NCBI GenBank assembly: GCA_020860865.1
Contig: JAJBTL010000440.1
Location: 1,921 to 14,757 of the forward strand
Length of the DNA: 12,837 nt
Reading direction: 5' to 3'
DNA from: Planctomycetota bacterium
GTDB lineage: Bacteria; Planctomycetota; SZUA-567
Made by a program: the position numbers and the translations under genes. Below, piece after piece: positions 6,730-12,432 of the stretch. Position 1 is the first letter of the stretch; each line of letters starts with the position of its first letter. Below the pieces are notes generated by a model that saw only the letters and a list, made by a program, of their open reading frames with translations, did no database searches and was not told where the DNA came from.

Positions 6730-7431
6730 ATGGACAACACCACATTCGGCGACGCCGACGATTTCCGTAAAATGGACCCGTGGCGAATCTTCCGCATCAT
6801 GGCGGAGTTTGTCGAAGGGTTCGAGGCTATGGCCCATATCCACCGGGGCATAAGCATCTTCGGATCGGCCCGGACCCCGGAGAGCGACCCGTTCTACGCC
6901 GAAGCGCGGAAGCTTGGCGGCATGCTAACGAAGGAAGGCTACACCGTCATAACGGGCGGCGGCCCCGGCATCATGGAAGCGGCCAATCGCGGCGCCAAGG
7001 AAGCGGGCGGCGAATCCATCGGCCTCAATATCGATCTCCCGTTCGAACAGGACCCGAACCCGTACATCGGAAAACTCTTGTCGTTCCGTTATTTCTTCTG
7101 CCGGAAAGTGATGTTTTCAAAATACTCCCAGGCCATCGTCACCTTCCCGGGCGGCTTCGGCACCATGGACGAATTGTTCGAACACCTCACCCTTATCCAG
7201 ACCATGAAGATTCCGACCATGCCTATTATCCTTGTCGGCGTCGATTTCTGGAAAGGAATGCTCGAGTGGGTGGAAAAGACCGTCCTCCACGAACATTCGT
7301 ACATCAGCCCGCCCGACCTCACCCTGTTCCGCCTGGTCGATTCGGCCGATGAAGCGGCGGCGGCGCTCCGCGAATGGCTGCCGAAAACCATGCCGAACCG
7401 TACCTCCGGGCGGCATGTGCCGAAGAAATAG
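6730..7431 (+). CDS. TIGR00730/LOG-family Rossmann protein (cytokinin riboside 5'-monophosphate phosphoribohydrolase-like)
   Basis: Likely nucleoside-5'-monophosphate phosphoribohydrolase of the LOG family, often mislabelled lysine decarboxylase. The 233-residue protein has the family's conserved blocks: ISIFGSART (41-49), TGGGPGIMEAANRGA (75-89), the FRYFFCRKVMF segment (119-129) with its basic residues, and PGGFGTMDE (140-148), the hallmark motif with the catalytic-type Glu. A helical extension (about 10-40) precedes the core, as in the longer bacterial subgroup, and a polar tail follows WLPKT. GAGGGG lies 6 nt before the start. It stands alone: a stem-loop precedes it and a strong terminator follows. 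The physiological substrate in this organism is unknown. Confidence 0.9.
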   Translation: MDNTTFGDADDFRKMDPWRIFRIMAEFVEGFEAMAHIHRGISIFGSARTPESDPFYAEARKLGGMLTKEGYTVITGGGPGIMEAANRGAKEAGGESIGLNIDLPFEQDPNPYIGKLLSFRYFFCRKVMFSKYSQAIVTFPGGFGTMDELFEHLTLIQTMKIPTMPIILVGVDFWKGMLEWVEKTVLHEHSYISPPDLTLFRLVDSADEAAAALREWLPKTMPNRTSGRHVPKK

Positions 7432-7502
7432 AACGGCCCGGTCCGGATGGCCATATCCTTTTCCGACACATCCGGAACAACCGTAAAATAGAAACTTTCC
7501 CC

Positions 7503-7535
7503 TCCCCCGCCCGGCATCGCGGCGGGGGATTTCTT
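7503..7535 (+). terminator. Intrinsic terminator after the LOG-family gene
   Basis: TCCCCCGCC (7503-7511), 9-nt loop, GGCGGGGGA (7521-7529), then TTTCTT (7530-7535). A GC-rich 9-bp stem directly followed by a U-rich tract, 72 nt after the stop codon. Confidence 0.85.
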
Positions 7536-7544
7536 ATTCCGATC

Positions 7545-7573
7545 TGGACAACCATCACCCGGGGCGGTATGTT
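7545..7573 (+). promoter_or_regulatory. Probable promoter of the kinase-nadA-yggS operon
   Basis: TGGACA (7545-7550; five of six), 17-nt spacer, TATGTT (7568-7573; four of six), lying just after the upstream terminator. Transcription would begin at about 7580, the first base of the adjacent inverted repeat. Confidence 0.45.
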
Positions 7574-7579
7574 TCATTC

Positions 7580-7603
7580 TTCCGTGACGTCTCTCTCACG
7601 GAA
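7580..7603. repeat. 8-bp inverted repeat at the predicted start site (possible operator)
   Basis: TTCCGTGA (7580-7587), 8-nt centre, TCACGGAA (7596-7603). TCAT/ATGA (7574-7577/7604-7607) extends the symmetry across a 2-nt bulge. Its position over the predicted transcription start suits a repressor site; it could also be a 5'-end mRNA hairpin. Confidence 0.55.
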
Positions 7604-7668
7604 ATGACAACGGCCCGGAAAACAACGCTCCGTCATCACGCGTACGAGGGGCAACGAAAAGAACCGAC

Positions 7669-8529
7669 ATGAAAAAAACCAAACGCGATCAGGACGAGGA
7701 AAAATCACGCGAGGAACGGCTCGCCTACGTTCGCGTCCTCGCCGCCGGCCTGATTCATGAAATCAAGACGCCGCTCCACGCCATCCTCCTCACCGTGCAG
7801 ATGCTTGTGGAGGACGCCGAACGTTTGCCACCGGACACCCGTCCCCGGTTCGAACGGCGCTGCCGCCGGGTCCACGGCGAGGTGAAGTCGCTCGCGCGGA
7901 TGCTCGACGCCTTCCTTTCCTTCGCCCGGCCGCCGAAATCGGACCCGACGCCGACCGACCTCAACCATTTCATCCGGGAACTCGTCGACTTCGCCAAACC
8001 GGAGATGGACGAGTCCGGCATCATTCTCGAGACGAACCTCGCCCAGGACATGTACCCGGTCGTCATGGACAAGAACCAGTTCACCCATGTCGTCCTCAAT
8101 CTCCTGAAGAACGCCCGGGAATCCATCGAGGCGTCCCGGGAACAGGCGGAGGAGGATTTCGAGGGCCGCATCATCGTCGCCACCGCCGAGGACGAGGAAG
8201 GCATCAGCCTTGTTATCCAGGACAACGGCGTCGGCATTTCCCCCGGCGACGAAGAAAAGGTATTCGAGTTTTTCTATACGACAAAACCCAAAGGCACCGG
8301 CCTCGGCCTCGCCATGGTCCAGCGGACCATCGAGGAACACCGGGGCACCATCCGGGTCGAACACATTCCGGAACCGGGGGCGCGGTTTGTCATCACCCTG
8401 CCCCGGGGCCATTTTCTTGAATTCTCCGACGGGAATCCGACCCCGCCGACCCGGGAAAGCGCCCGGATGCGCCTCCGGAAACAGCCAACACCAGACACCA
8501 CCACCGACTCACAGGAAGGGAACAACTAA
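7669..8529 (+). CDS. Soluble sensor histidine kinase without sensory domain
   Basis: Cytoplasmic histidine kinase core of 286 residues. After a charged N-terminal helix (1-18) comes the dimerisation and phospho-acceptor region with H30 in GLIHEIKTPLHAI, then the HATPase: N box VVLNLLKNARESI (141-153; N144, N148), G1 DNGVGI (185-190), F box FEFFYTTK, and G2 KGTGLGL (208-214). It has no membrane segment and no PAS, GAF or HAMP region, so its signal must come through a partner protein or the core itself. The C-terminal 40 residues are polar and Pro/Thr-rich, without recognised domain. No response regulator is adjacent. It is the first gene of a run with nadA (2 nt after the stop). The ribosome binding site is weak: GAGGGG lies 17 nt upstream. 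Confidence 0.9.
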   Translation: MKKTKRDQDEEKSREERLAYVRVLAAGLIHEIKTPLHAILLTVQMLVEDAERLPPDTRPRFERRCRRVHGEVKSLARMLDAFLSFARPPKSDPTPTDLNHFIRELVDFAKPEMDESGIILETNLAQDMYPVVMDKNQFTHVVLNLLKNARESIEASREQAEEDFEGRIIVATAEDEEGISLVIQDNGVGISPGDEEKVFEFFYTTKPKGTGLGLAMVQRTIEEHRGTIRVEHIPEPGARFVITLPRGHFLEFSDGNPTPPTRESARMRLRKQPTPDTTTDSQEGNN

Positions 8530-8531
8530 CC

Positions 8532-9440
8532 ATGGCGGACGCGCTTGTCGAACGTTTACACTCACTCAAGAAGGAGCGGAACGCGGTCATCCTCGCCCAC
8601 TCTTACCAACCGGCCGACATCCAGGACGTTGCCGATTACGTCGGCGACAGCCTCGGCCTGTCGCGCCTCGCCGCCGACACCGACGCCGATGTCATCCTCT
8701 TTTGCGGCGTCCATTTCATGGCCGAAACCGCCGCCGTCCTGTCGCCGGGGAAAACCGTCCTCATCCCGGACGGCAACGCCGGCTGCCCGATGGCGAACAT
8801 GGTCACGCCCCGGCAACTCCGGGAATGGCGGGAGAAAAACCCGGACGCCGTCGTCGTCACCTACGTCAATTCGTCCGCCCGGGTCAAGGCCCTGTCGGAC
8901 ATCTGCTGCACCAGCGCCAACGCCGTCGAGGTCGTCGCCACAATACCAAAGGACAAGCACGTCCTCTTCGTCCCTGACCGGAACCTCGGCCACTATGTGA
9001 AAACGAAACTTGGCCGGGAGATGGAACTGTGGAACGGCTTCTGCCCGACCCACGAACGCATGCTCCCGGGAATGGCGGTGGAAGCGAGGAAACAGCACCC
9101 GGGCGCCCCCCTCATGGTCCATCCGGAATGCCGCCCGGACCTGGTGGCGATGGCCGACTTCGTCGCCAGTACCACCGGCATTATCAAGCACTGCCACGAC
9201 AGCGCCGAACGGGAATTCATCATCGCCACGGAAATCGGCATTCTTCACCCGCTCCGGAAGCAGAACCCGGACAAGGTCTTCCACCCGCTGACGGTGGTGG
9301 CGGACTGCCCGAACATGAAATTGAACTCAATCGAGAAAATGGTTTGGGCTCTCGAGGACATGGAACCGGTCGTCACCGTCCCGGCGGACATCGCGGAAAA
9401 GGCTCTCCAGCCCATCCGCCGCATGCTGGAGATTGGCTGA
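8532..9440 (+). CDS. nadA: Quinolinate synthase NadA
   Basis: Condenses iminoaspartate with dihydroxyacetone phosphate to quinolinate in de novo NAD synthesis; a cytoplasmic [4Fe-4S] enzyme. The 302-residue length matches the short NadA class (about 300). Three Cys in family positions should hold the cluster: C85 in NAGCPMANM, C171 in GFCPTHER and C259 in ADCPNMK. Other NadA blocks include AHSYQPADIQDVADYVGDS (22-40), GVHFMAETA (59-67), TYVNSSA (110-116), VPDRNLG (147-153), HPEC (197-200) and STTGI (213-217). NadB and NadC are not in this window. The start codon is 2 nt after the kinase stop, with AGGAAGGG inside the kinase end as ribosome binding site at a long spacing. It overlaps the next gene by one base. 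Confidence 0.97.
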   Translation: MADALVERLHSLKKERNAVILAHSYQPADIQDVADYVGDSLGLSRLAADTDADVILFCGVHFMAETAAVLSPGKTVLIPDGNAGCPMANMVTPRQLREWREKNPDAVVVTYVNSSARVKALSDICCTSANAVEVVATIPKDKHVLFVPDRNLGHYVKTKLGREMELWNGFCPTHERMLPGMAVEARKQHPGAPLMVHPECRPDLVAMADFVASTTGIIKHCHDSAEREFIIATEIGILHPLRKQNPDKVFHPLTVVADCPNMKLNSIEKMVWALEDMEPVVTVPADIAEKALQPIRRMLEIG

Positions 9441-10120
9441 TGCCGGACATCGCCGCCAACCTTAAAGCTGTCCAGGAGAGGATCGCCCGCGCCTGCCAAC
9501 GGGCCGGCCGCCCGGTGGAAGACGTCACCCTCGTCGCTGTCACAAAGACAGTTACACCCGTCGAGGTGGCGGAACTGTACCGTCTTGGCGTCCGCGACTT
9601 CGGCGAAAACCGCGTCGCCGACGGCCTGTCCAGAAAAGACGCCCTGAACGCGCCGGACGCCCGCTGGCACATGATCGGCCACCTGCAACGGAACAAGGCC
9701 GCCGCCGCCCTGGCGGGCGGCTTTACCCGCATCCATTCGGTGGAGTCGGACAAGCTCGTCCAGGTTCTTGAACGGGAAGCGGCCAAACTCGACATCACTG
9801 CCGACATCCTCCTCGAGGTCAATGTCTCCGGGGAGGAAAGCAAGTACGGCACCGACGCGAAACAAGTCCGCTATCTCGCCGCCACCGCTGCCGCGCAGCC
9901 GCATCTCCGTTTGAACGGACTCATGACAATGGCGCTGTTCACCGACGACCCGGAAACGGCGCGCCCGTATTTCCGCCAGCTCGCCGCCTTGCGGGACGAC
10001 CTGGCGGAACGCCTCGGACAACCGCTTCCGGTGCTGTCCATGGGCATGACCGGCGACTTCGAGGTCGCGGTCGAGGAAGGCGCCACCCATGTCCGGGTCG
10101 GGACGGCGTTGTTTCAATAA
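9440..10120 (+). CDS. YggS/PLPBP-family pyridoxal phosphate homeostasis protein
   Basis: Cytoplasmic PLP-binding protein that buffers pyridoxal phosphate and affects amino-acid pools; no enzymatic activity is established for the family. The 226-residue protein carries the PLP lysine K36 in VAVTKTV, FGENRV (54-59), WHMIGHLQRNK (76-86), EVNVSGEESKYG (126-137), GLMTM (160-164) and the phosphate-binding SMGMTGDFEVAV (200-211). It ends GTALFQ where GTxxFG is common. Start choice: the ATG at 9440 shares one base with the nadA stop and begins the conserved domain, so translation is probably coupled. It lies directly before proC, a pairing common in bacteria and consistent with the family's link to amino-acid metabolism. 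Confidence 0.95.
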   Translation: MPDIAANLKAVQERIARACQRAGRPVEDVTLVAVTKTVTPVEVAELYRLGVRDFGENRVADGLSRKDALNAPDARWHMIGHLQRNKAAAALAGGFTRIHSVESDKLVQVLEREAAKLDITADILLEVNVSGEESKYGTDAKQVRYLAATAAAQPHLRLNGLMTMALFTDDPETARPYFRQLAALRDDLAERLGQPLPVLSMGMTGDFEVAVEEGATHVRVGTALFQ

Positions 10121-10123
10121 ACA

Positions 10124-10132
10124 TGGTATTAT
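10124..10132 (+). promoter_or_regulatory. Possible extended -10 promoter before proC
   Basis: TGG followed by TATTAT (10127-10132) fits the TGn-TATAAT extended -10 pattern; no good -35 is present. A start near 10139 would leave a short leader before the proC ATG. It also lies in a small dyad ATGGT/ACCAT (10123-10127/10135-10139). Weak evidence. Confidence 0.28.
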
Positions 10133-10160
10133 CGACCATTGGATCAAAAAGGGGTTCGTC

Positions 10161-10973
10161 ATGCCTGACAATGCGAAAAACGCCATCCGCCTCGCCGTGC
10201 TCGGCGGCGGCAACATGGCCGAAGCGATTGTCCGGGGAGTGTTGTCGTCCCGGTTTCTCCCGGCCGAAAGCATCACAGTCTTCGATCCGGTCGAGGCCAG
10301 GCGTGAGGTATTCGCGCTTCTCGGATGCCGCGCCGTCGCCGACCGTGACAACCTCCTCCCGGCCGACGTCGTCCTCCTCGCCACCAAACCACAGATCGCC
10401 AGGGACGCGCTGGCCGGTTTCCCATTGGACCGGAACCATCTCCTCGTCAGCATCGCCGCCGGATTGTCGACAGATGTCCTGGCCGGATGCGTTCCGGACG
10501 GCGTCCGCATCGTCCGCGTCATGCCGAACACGCCCCTCATGGGCAACGTCGGCATGTCGGCCCTGTGCCCGGGCGCCCAGGCCGGGCCGGACGACCTCGC
10601 CGTCGCCCGCGCCCTCTTCGCCGGCGCCGGCGACACGGTCATTGTCCCGGAAGACCTGATGGACGCTGTCACTGCCGTATCCGGAAGCGGTCCCGCCTAC
10701 CTGTTCCGCTTCGCCGAAGCGCTCATCGACGGCGGCGCCGACCTCGGCCTCGACCGGGACACTGCCACCCGCCTCGTCCTCCAGACAATTCTCGGATCGG
10801 CCCGGATGCTGGTATCGGGGGAGGCGCCGTCCGTCCTCCGGGAACGCGTCACCAGCCCGGGCGGCACAACCGCCGCCGCCCTTCAAGTCATGAACGACGG
10901 GGATTTTTCCGGCCTTATCGGCCGCGCCCTCGCCGCCGCCCGCGACCGGGGACGGGAACTCGGGAAAGGCTGA
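10161..10973 (+). CDS. proC: Pyrroline-5-carboxylate reductase ProC
   Basis: Reduces 1-pyrroline-5-carboxylate to proline with NAD(P)H, the last step of proline synthesis, in the cytoplasm. The 270-residue length is standard. The N-terminal Rossmann domain shows AVLGGGNMAEAI (12-23), LLATKPQ (72-78), VSIAAG (96-101) and RVMPNTP (119-125). The C-terminal dimer/active-site domain shows TAVSGSGPAYLF (171-182) and ERVTSPGGTTAAAL (228-241). ATG 10161 is chosen because AAGGGG precedes it at 7 nt and it begins the conserved region; an in-frame ATG at 10089 lies inside the yggS gene. The gap to yggS is 40 nt, so it is probably part of the same operon, with a possible internal promoter. Confidence 0.96.
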   Translation: MPDNAKNAIRLAVLGGGNMAEAIVRGVLSSRFLPAESITVFDPVEARREVFALLGCRAVADRDNLLPADVVLLATKPQIARDALAGFPLDRNHLLVSIAAGLSTDVLAGCVPDGVRIVRVMPNTPLMGNVGMSALCPGAQAGPDDLAVARALFAGAGDTVIVPEDLMDAVTAVSGSGPAYLFRFAEALIDGGADLGLDRDTATRLVLQTILGSARMLVSGEAPSVLRERVTSPGGTTAAALQVMNDGDFSGLIGRALAAARDRGRELGKG

Positions 10974-10977
10974 TCCG

Positions 10978-11024
10978 GAGGAGGCAGTCTTTCTCCTCAC
11001 CGCCGGCCGGGGTAAAAGGAGGAA
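10978..11024 (+). promoter_or_regulatory. Competing stem pairings around an orphan Shine-Dalgarno sequence
   Basis: CTCCTC (10993-10998) can pair with GAGGAG (10978-10983) or, as the longer TTTCTCCT (10990-10997), with AGGAGGAA (11017-11024; 8 pairs with one G-U). The two folds exclude each other. The right arm is a full AAAGGAGG ribosome-binding motif, yet only TTG-CCT-TCC-stop follows it. It may be a switch-like element, or a chance result of purine and pyrimidine runs. Confidence 0.25.
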
Positions 11025-11029
11025 TCCAG

Positions 11030-11058
11030 TTGCCTTCCTGACACCTACCTTTTATACT
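11030..11058 (+). promoter_or_regulatory. Promoter just upstream of an intrinsic terminator
   Basis: TTGCCT (11030-11035; four of six), 17-nt spacer, TATACT (11053-11058; five of six). Transcription would start near 11065, and the terminator at 11092-11120 would end the RNA after about 55 nt unless read through. Confidence 0.45.
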
Positions 11059-11091
11059 ATGTCGATCCAAACCCCTCTCGGGTATCTGGTG

Positions 11092-11120
11092 AAAACGTGA
11101 CGACGACGTCACGTTTTTTT
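11092..11120 (+). terminator. Intrinsic terminator
   Basis: AAAACGTGACG (11092-11102), ACGA tetraloop, CGTCACGTTTT (11107-11117): an 11-bp perfect stem running into seven Ts (11114-11120). It can end the proC operon, the short transcript from the 11030 promoter, or act as an attenuator for the small ORF beginning at 11192. Confidence 0.88.
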
Positions 11121-11191
11121 ACTGCCGCCGCATGGATGATTGTGAAGAGACCGTTCATTTCTCGCCTAATGCGGCTTGACTAGGAGATGTG

Positions 11192-11338
11192 ATGGTCAAG
11201 GTTATTTGCTTTGATGATCCTGACCAGAAACCGTCTTTGCTTGGCTGTATGCGTGGAGAAGCCGTCTTCGACGAGGAGTTGGACATCAAGAAGCTAAGCG
11301 CGGATGAAATTATCGCACTGTTTGAGGGCAGCGATTAA
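11192..11338 (+). CDS. 48-residue protein, possibly a stand-alone antitoxin tail
   Basis: Not a recognised family. It encodes MVKVICFDDPDQKPSLLGCM followed by RGEAVFDEELDIKKLSADEI and IALFEGSD. AGGAG sits 6 nt before the ATG, which supports real translation. The C-terminal two thirds follow the layout seen at the C-termini of Phd/VapB-like antitoxins and DUF2281-type proteins: a short G-x-x-x-G turn, an acidic DEEL/D stretch, a few polar residues, then an amphipathic helix ending in FEG. There is no N-terminal DNA-binding domain and no toxin-like ORF beside it, so it may be an orphan antitoxin fragment or a small regulatory protein. Hand-counted GC is 48% (70 of 147), well below its neighbours, suggesting acquisition. 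A 7-bp inverted repeat GCCGCAT/ATGCGGC (11127-11133/11169-11175) spans its 5' leader. Function is not known. Confidence 0.6.
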   Translation: MVKVICFDDPDQKPSLLGCMRGEAVFDEELDIKKLSADEIIALFEGSD

Positions 11339-11403
11339 AAACCGCATTTCCTTTGGCATTTTGAAACAAGCCGCACTTATGTAAGGTATGGGAAGGCAGG
11401 GAC

Positions 11404-12282
11404 ATGCCCGCGAACACCGTGGCCATCATGAACCAGAAAGGCGGCGTCGGCAAGACCACCACCACGGTCAATCTCGGCGCCATCCTCGCGAACGAACACG
11501 GACGCCGCGTTCTCCTGGTCGATTTGGACCCGCAGGGCAACATGTCCGATCACATCGGCATCGACCCGAACGCCACCGGCGATTCGGTCTACAACGTGCT
11601 GGTCGACAATGTCGATCCCCGCACCGTCATCCGCCGCGTCCACGGCCTCGAAGCGCTCCCGGCCAACCTCGACCTGTCCGGCGCCGAGATTGAACTCGCC
11701 ACCACCCAGGGCTGGGACTCCCGGCTCCGCACCGCCCTCGCCGGCATCAAGGACAGTTACGACTATATCCTCCTCGACTGCCCGCCGAGCCTCGGCATTC
11801 TCACCGTCTCCGGCCTCGCCGCCGCCGACCGGGTCATCGTCAGTATGGAGGCGGAATACCTGGCCCTCCGTGGCATCAGCCAACTGGTCCAGACCATAGA
11901 CAAGGTATCCCGGTCCATGAACCCGGGCCTCGAAGTGGCCGGCGTCCTGTTCTGCATGTACGACGGCCGCACCATGCTGTCCCGGGAAGTCCGGGACGAA
12001 GTGGAAAAGTATTTTCCGGGGAAAGTGTTCCGGACCGCTGTCCGGAAAAATGTCCGCCTCGCCGAAGCGCCGAGCCGGGGCCTCCCCATCACCATGTACG
12101 AACCGCACTGCGCCGGCGCCGACGATTACCGCGATGTCGCTGTCGAGTTCCTCGAACGCTTCGAAGGCCCGACCGCCGTGACGGTGGAGCCGATCGCCGC
12201 GCCGACAACCGTCGACACCCCCATCATCCCCGAGGACGACGACGGCCGGGGCGGCTGGCAGCGGCAGCCGTTGTGGAAGTAG
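11404..12282 (+). CDS. ParA-family partitioning ATPase (Soj-like)
   Basis: Deviant-Walker P-loop ATPase that would bind DNA non-specifically as an ATP dimer and help segregate DNA or position cargo. MNQKGGVGKTTTTVNLG (9-25) holds the deviant Walker A with signature K12 and K18. LVDLDPQGN (38-46) is the A' box and YILLDCPPSLG (121-131) Walker B. The C-terminal part with KNVRLAEAPSRGLPI (215-229) matches chromosomal ParA/Soj. After about residue 254 comes a roughly 38-residue Pro/Thr-rich then acidic tail (PEDDDGRGG) ending in WQRQPLWK, not part of the usual ATPase domain. GGAAGGCAGGG precedes the ATG. No parB follows: the gene has its own terminator and the next gene is an exonuclease, so its partner must be elsewhere or it serves another cargo. 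Confidence 0.93.
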   Translation: MPANTVAIMNQKGGVGKTTTTVNLGAILANEHGRRVLLVDLDPQGNMSDHIGIDPNATGDSVYNVLVDNVDPRTVIRRVHGLEALPANLDLSGAEIELATTQGWDSRLRTALAGIKDSYDYILLDCPPSLGILTVSGLAAADRVIVSMEAEYLALRGISQLVQTIDKVSRSMNPGLEVAGVLFCMYDGRTMLSREVRDEVEKYFPGKVFRTAVRKNVRLAEAPSRGLPITMYEPHCAGADDYRDVAVEFLERFEGPTAVTVEPIAAPTTVDTPIIPEDDDGRGGWQRQPLWK

Positions 12283-12371
12283 GAACAGAAGTGTCGAACG
12301 GCTTGGTTCCTCTTACAGCCGTATTTACATAACTATATCGGGACTCTGCCTCATTCCCGAGGGAACGCCAT

Positions 12372-12401
12372 CCGGTCGGCACGACGCCGTCCGGTCTTTT
12401 T
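12372..12401 (+). terminator. Intrinsic terminator after the ParA gene
   Basis: CCGGTCGGC (12372-12380), ACGAC loop, GCCGTCCGG (12386-12394): eight pairs around one T-T mismatch, followed by TCTTTTT (12395-12401). Shortly upstream TCGGGA and TCCCGA (in 12338-12360) form a second weak stem without T run. Confidence 0.75.
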
Positions 12402-12432
12402 GATAATAGGCTGTGTCAAACGTAAGGGCCAC

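Noticed and set aside
6730..7431. Lysine decarboxylase annotation for the LOG-family gene
   Set aside because: The PGGFGTMDE and GGGPGIMEAAN motifs define the LOG/TIGR00730 Rossmann family; no PLP-dependent decarboxylase feature exists in the sequence.
9245..10672. Long minus-strand open frame across nadA, yggS and proC
   Set aside because: It crosses three well-supported plus-strand genes and shows no protein signature; a GC-driven shadow.
11059..11100. 13-codon ORF (MSIQTPLGYLVKT) ending at the terminator stem, as an attenuator leader peptide
   Set aside because: The likely -10 box ends one base before its ATG, so the mRNA from that promoter would start inside it. It has no close ribosome binding site and no run of one regulatory amino acid.
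11092..11120. ACGA tetraloop hairpin as part of a guanidine-II (mini-ykkC) riboswitch
   Set aside because: That class needs two hairpins with ACGR loops. Only one is present, the upstream hairpin has a CTCTC loop, and no guanidine-related gene follows. The T tail marks it as a terminator.
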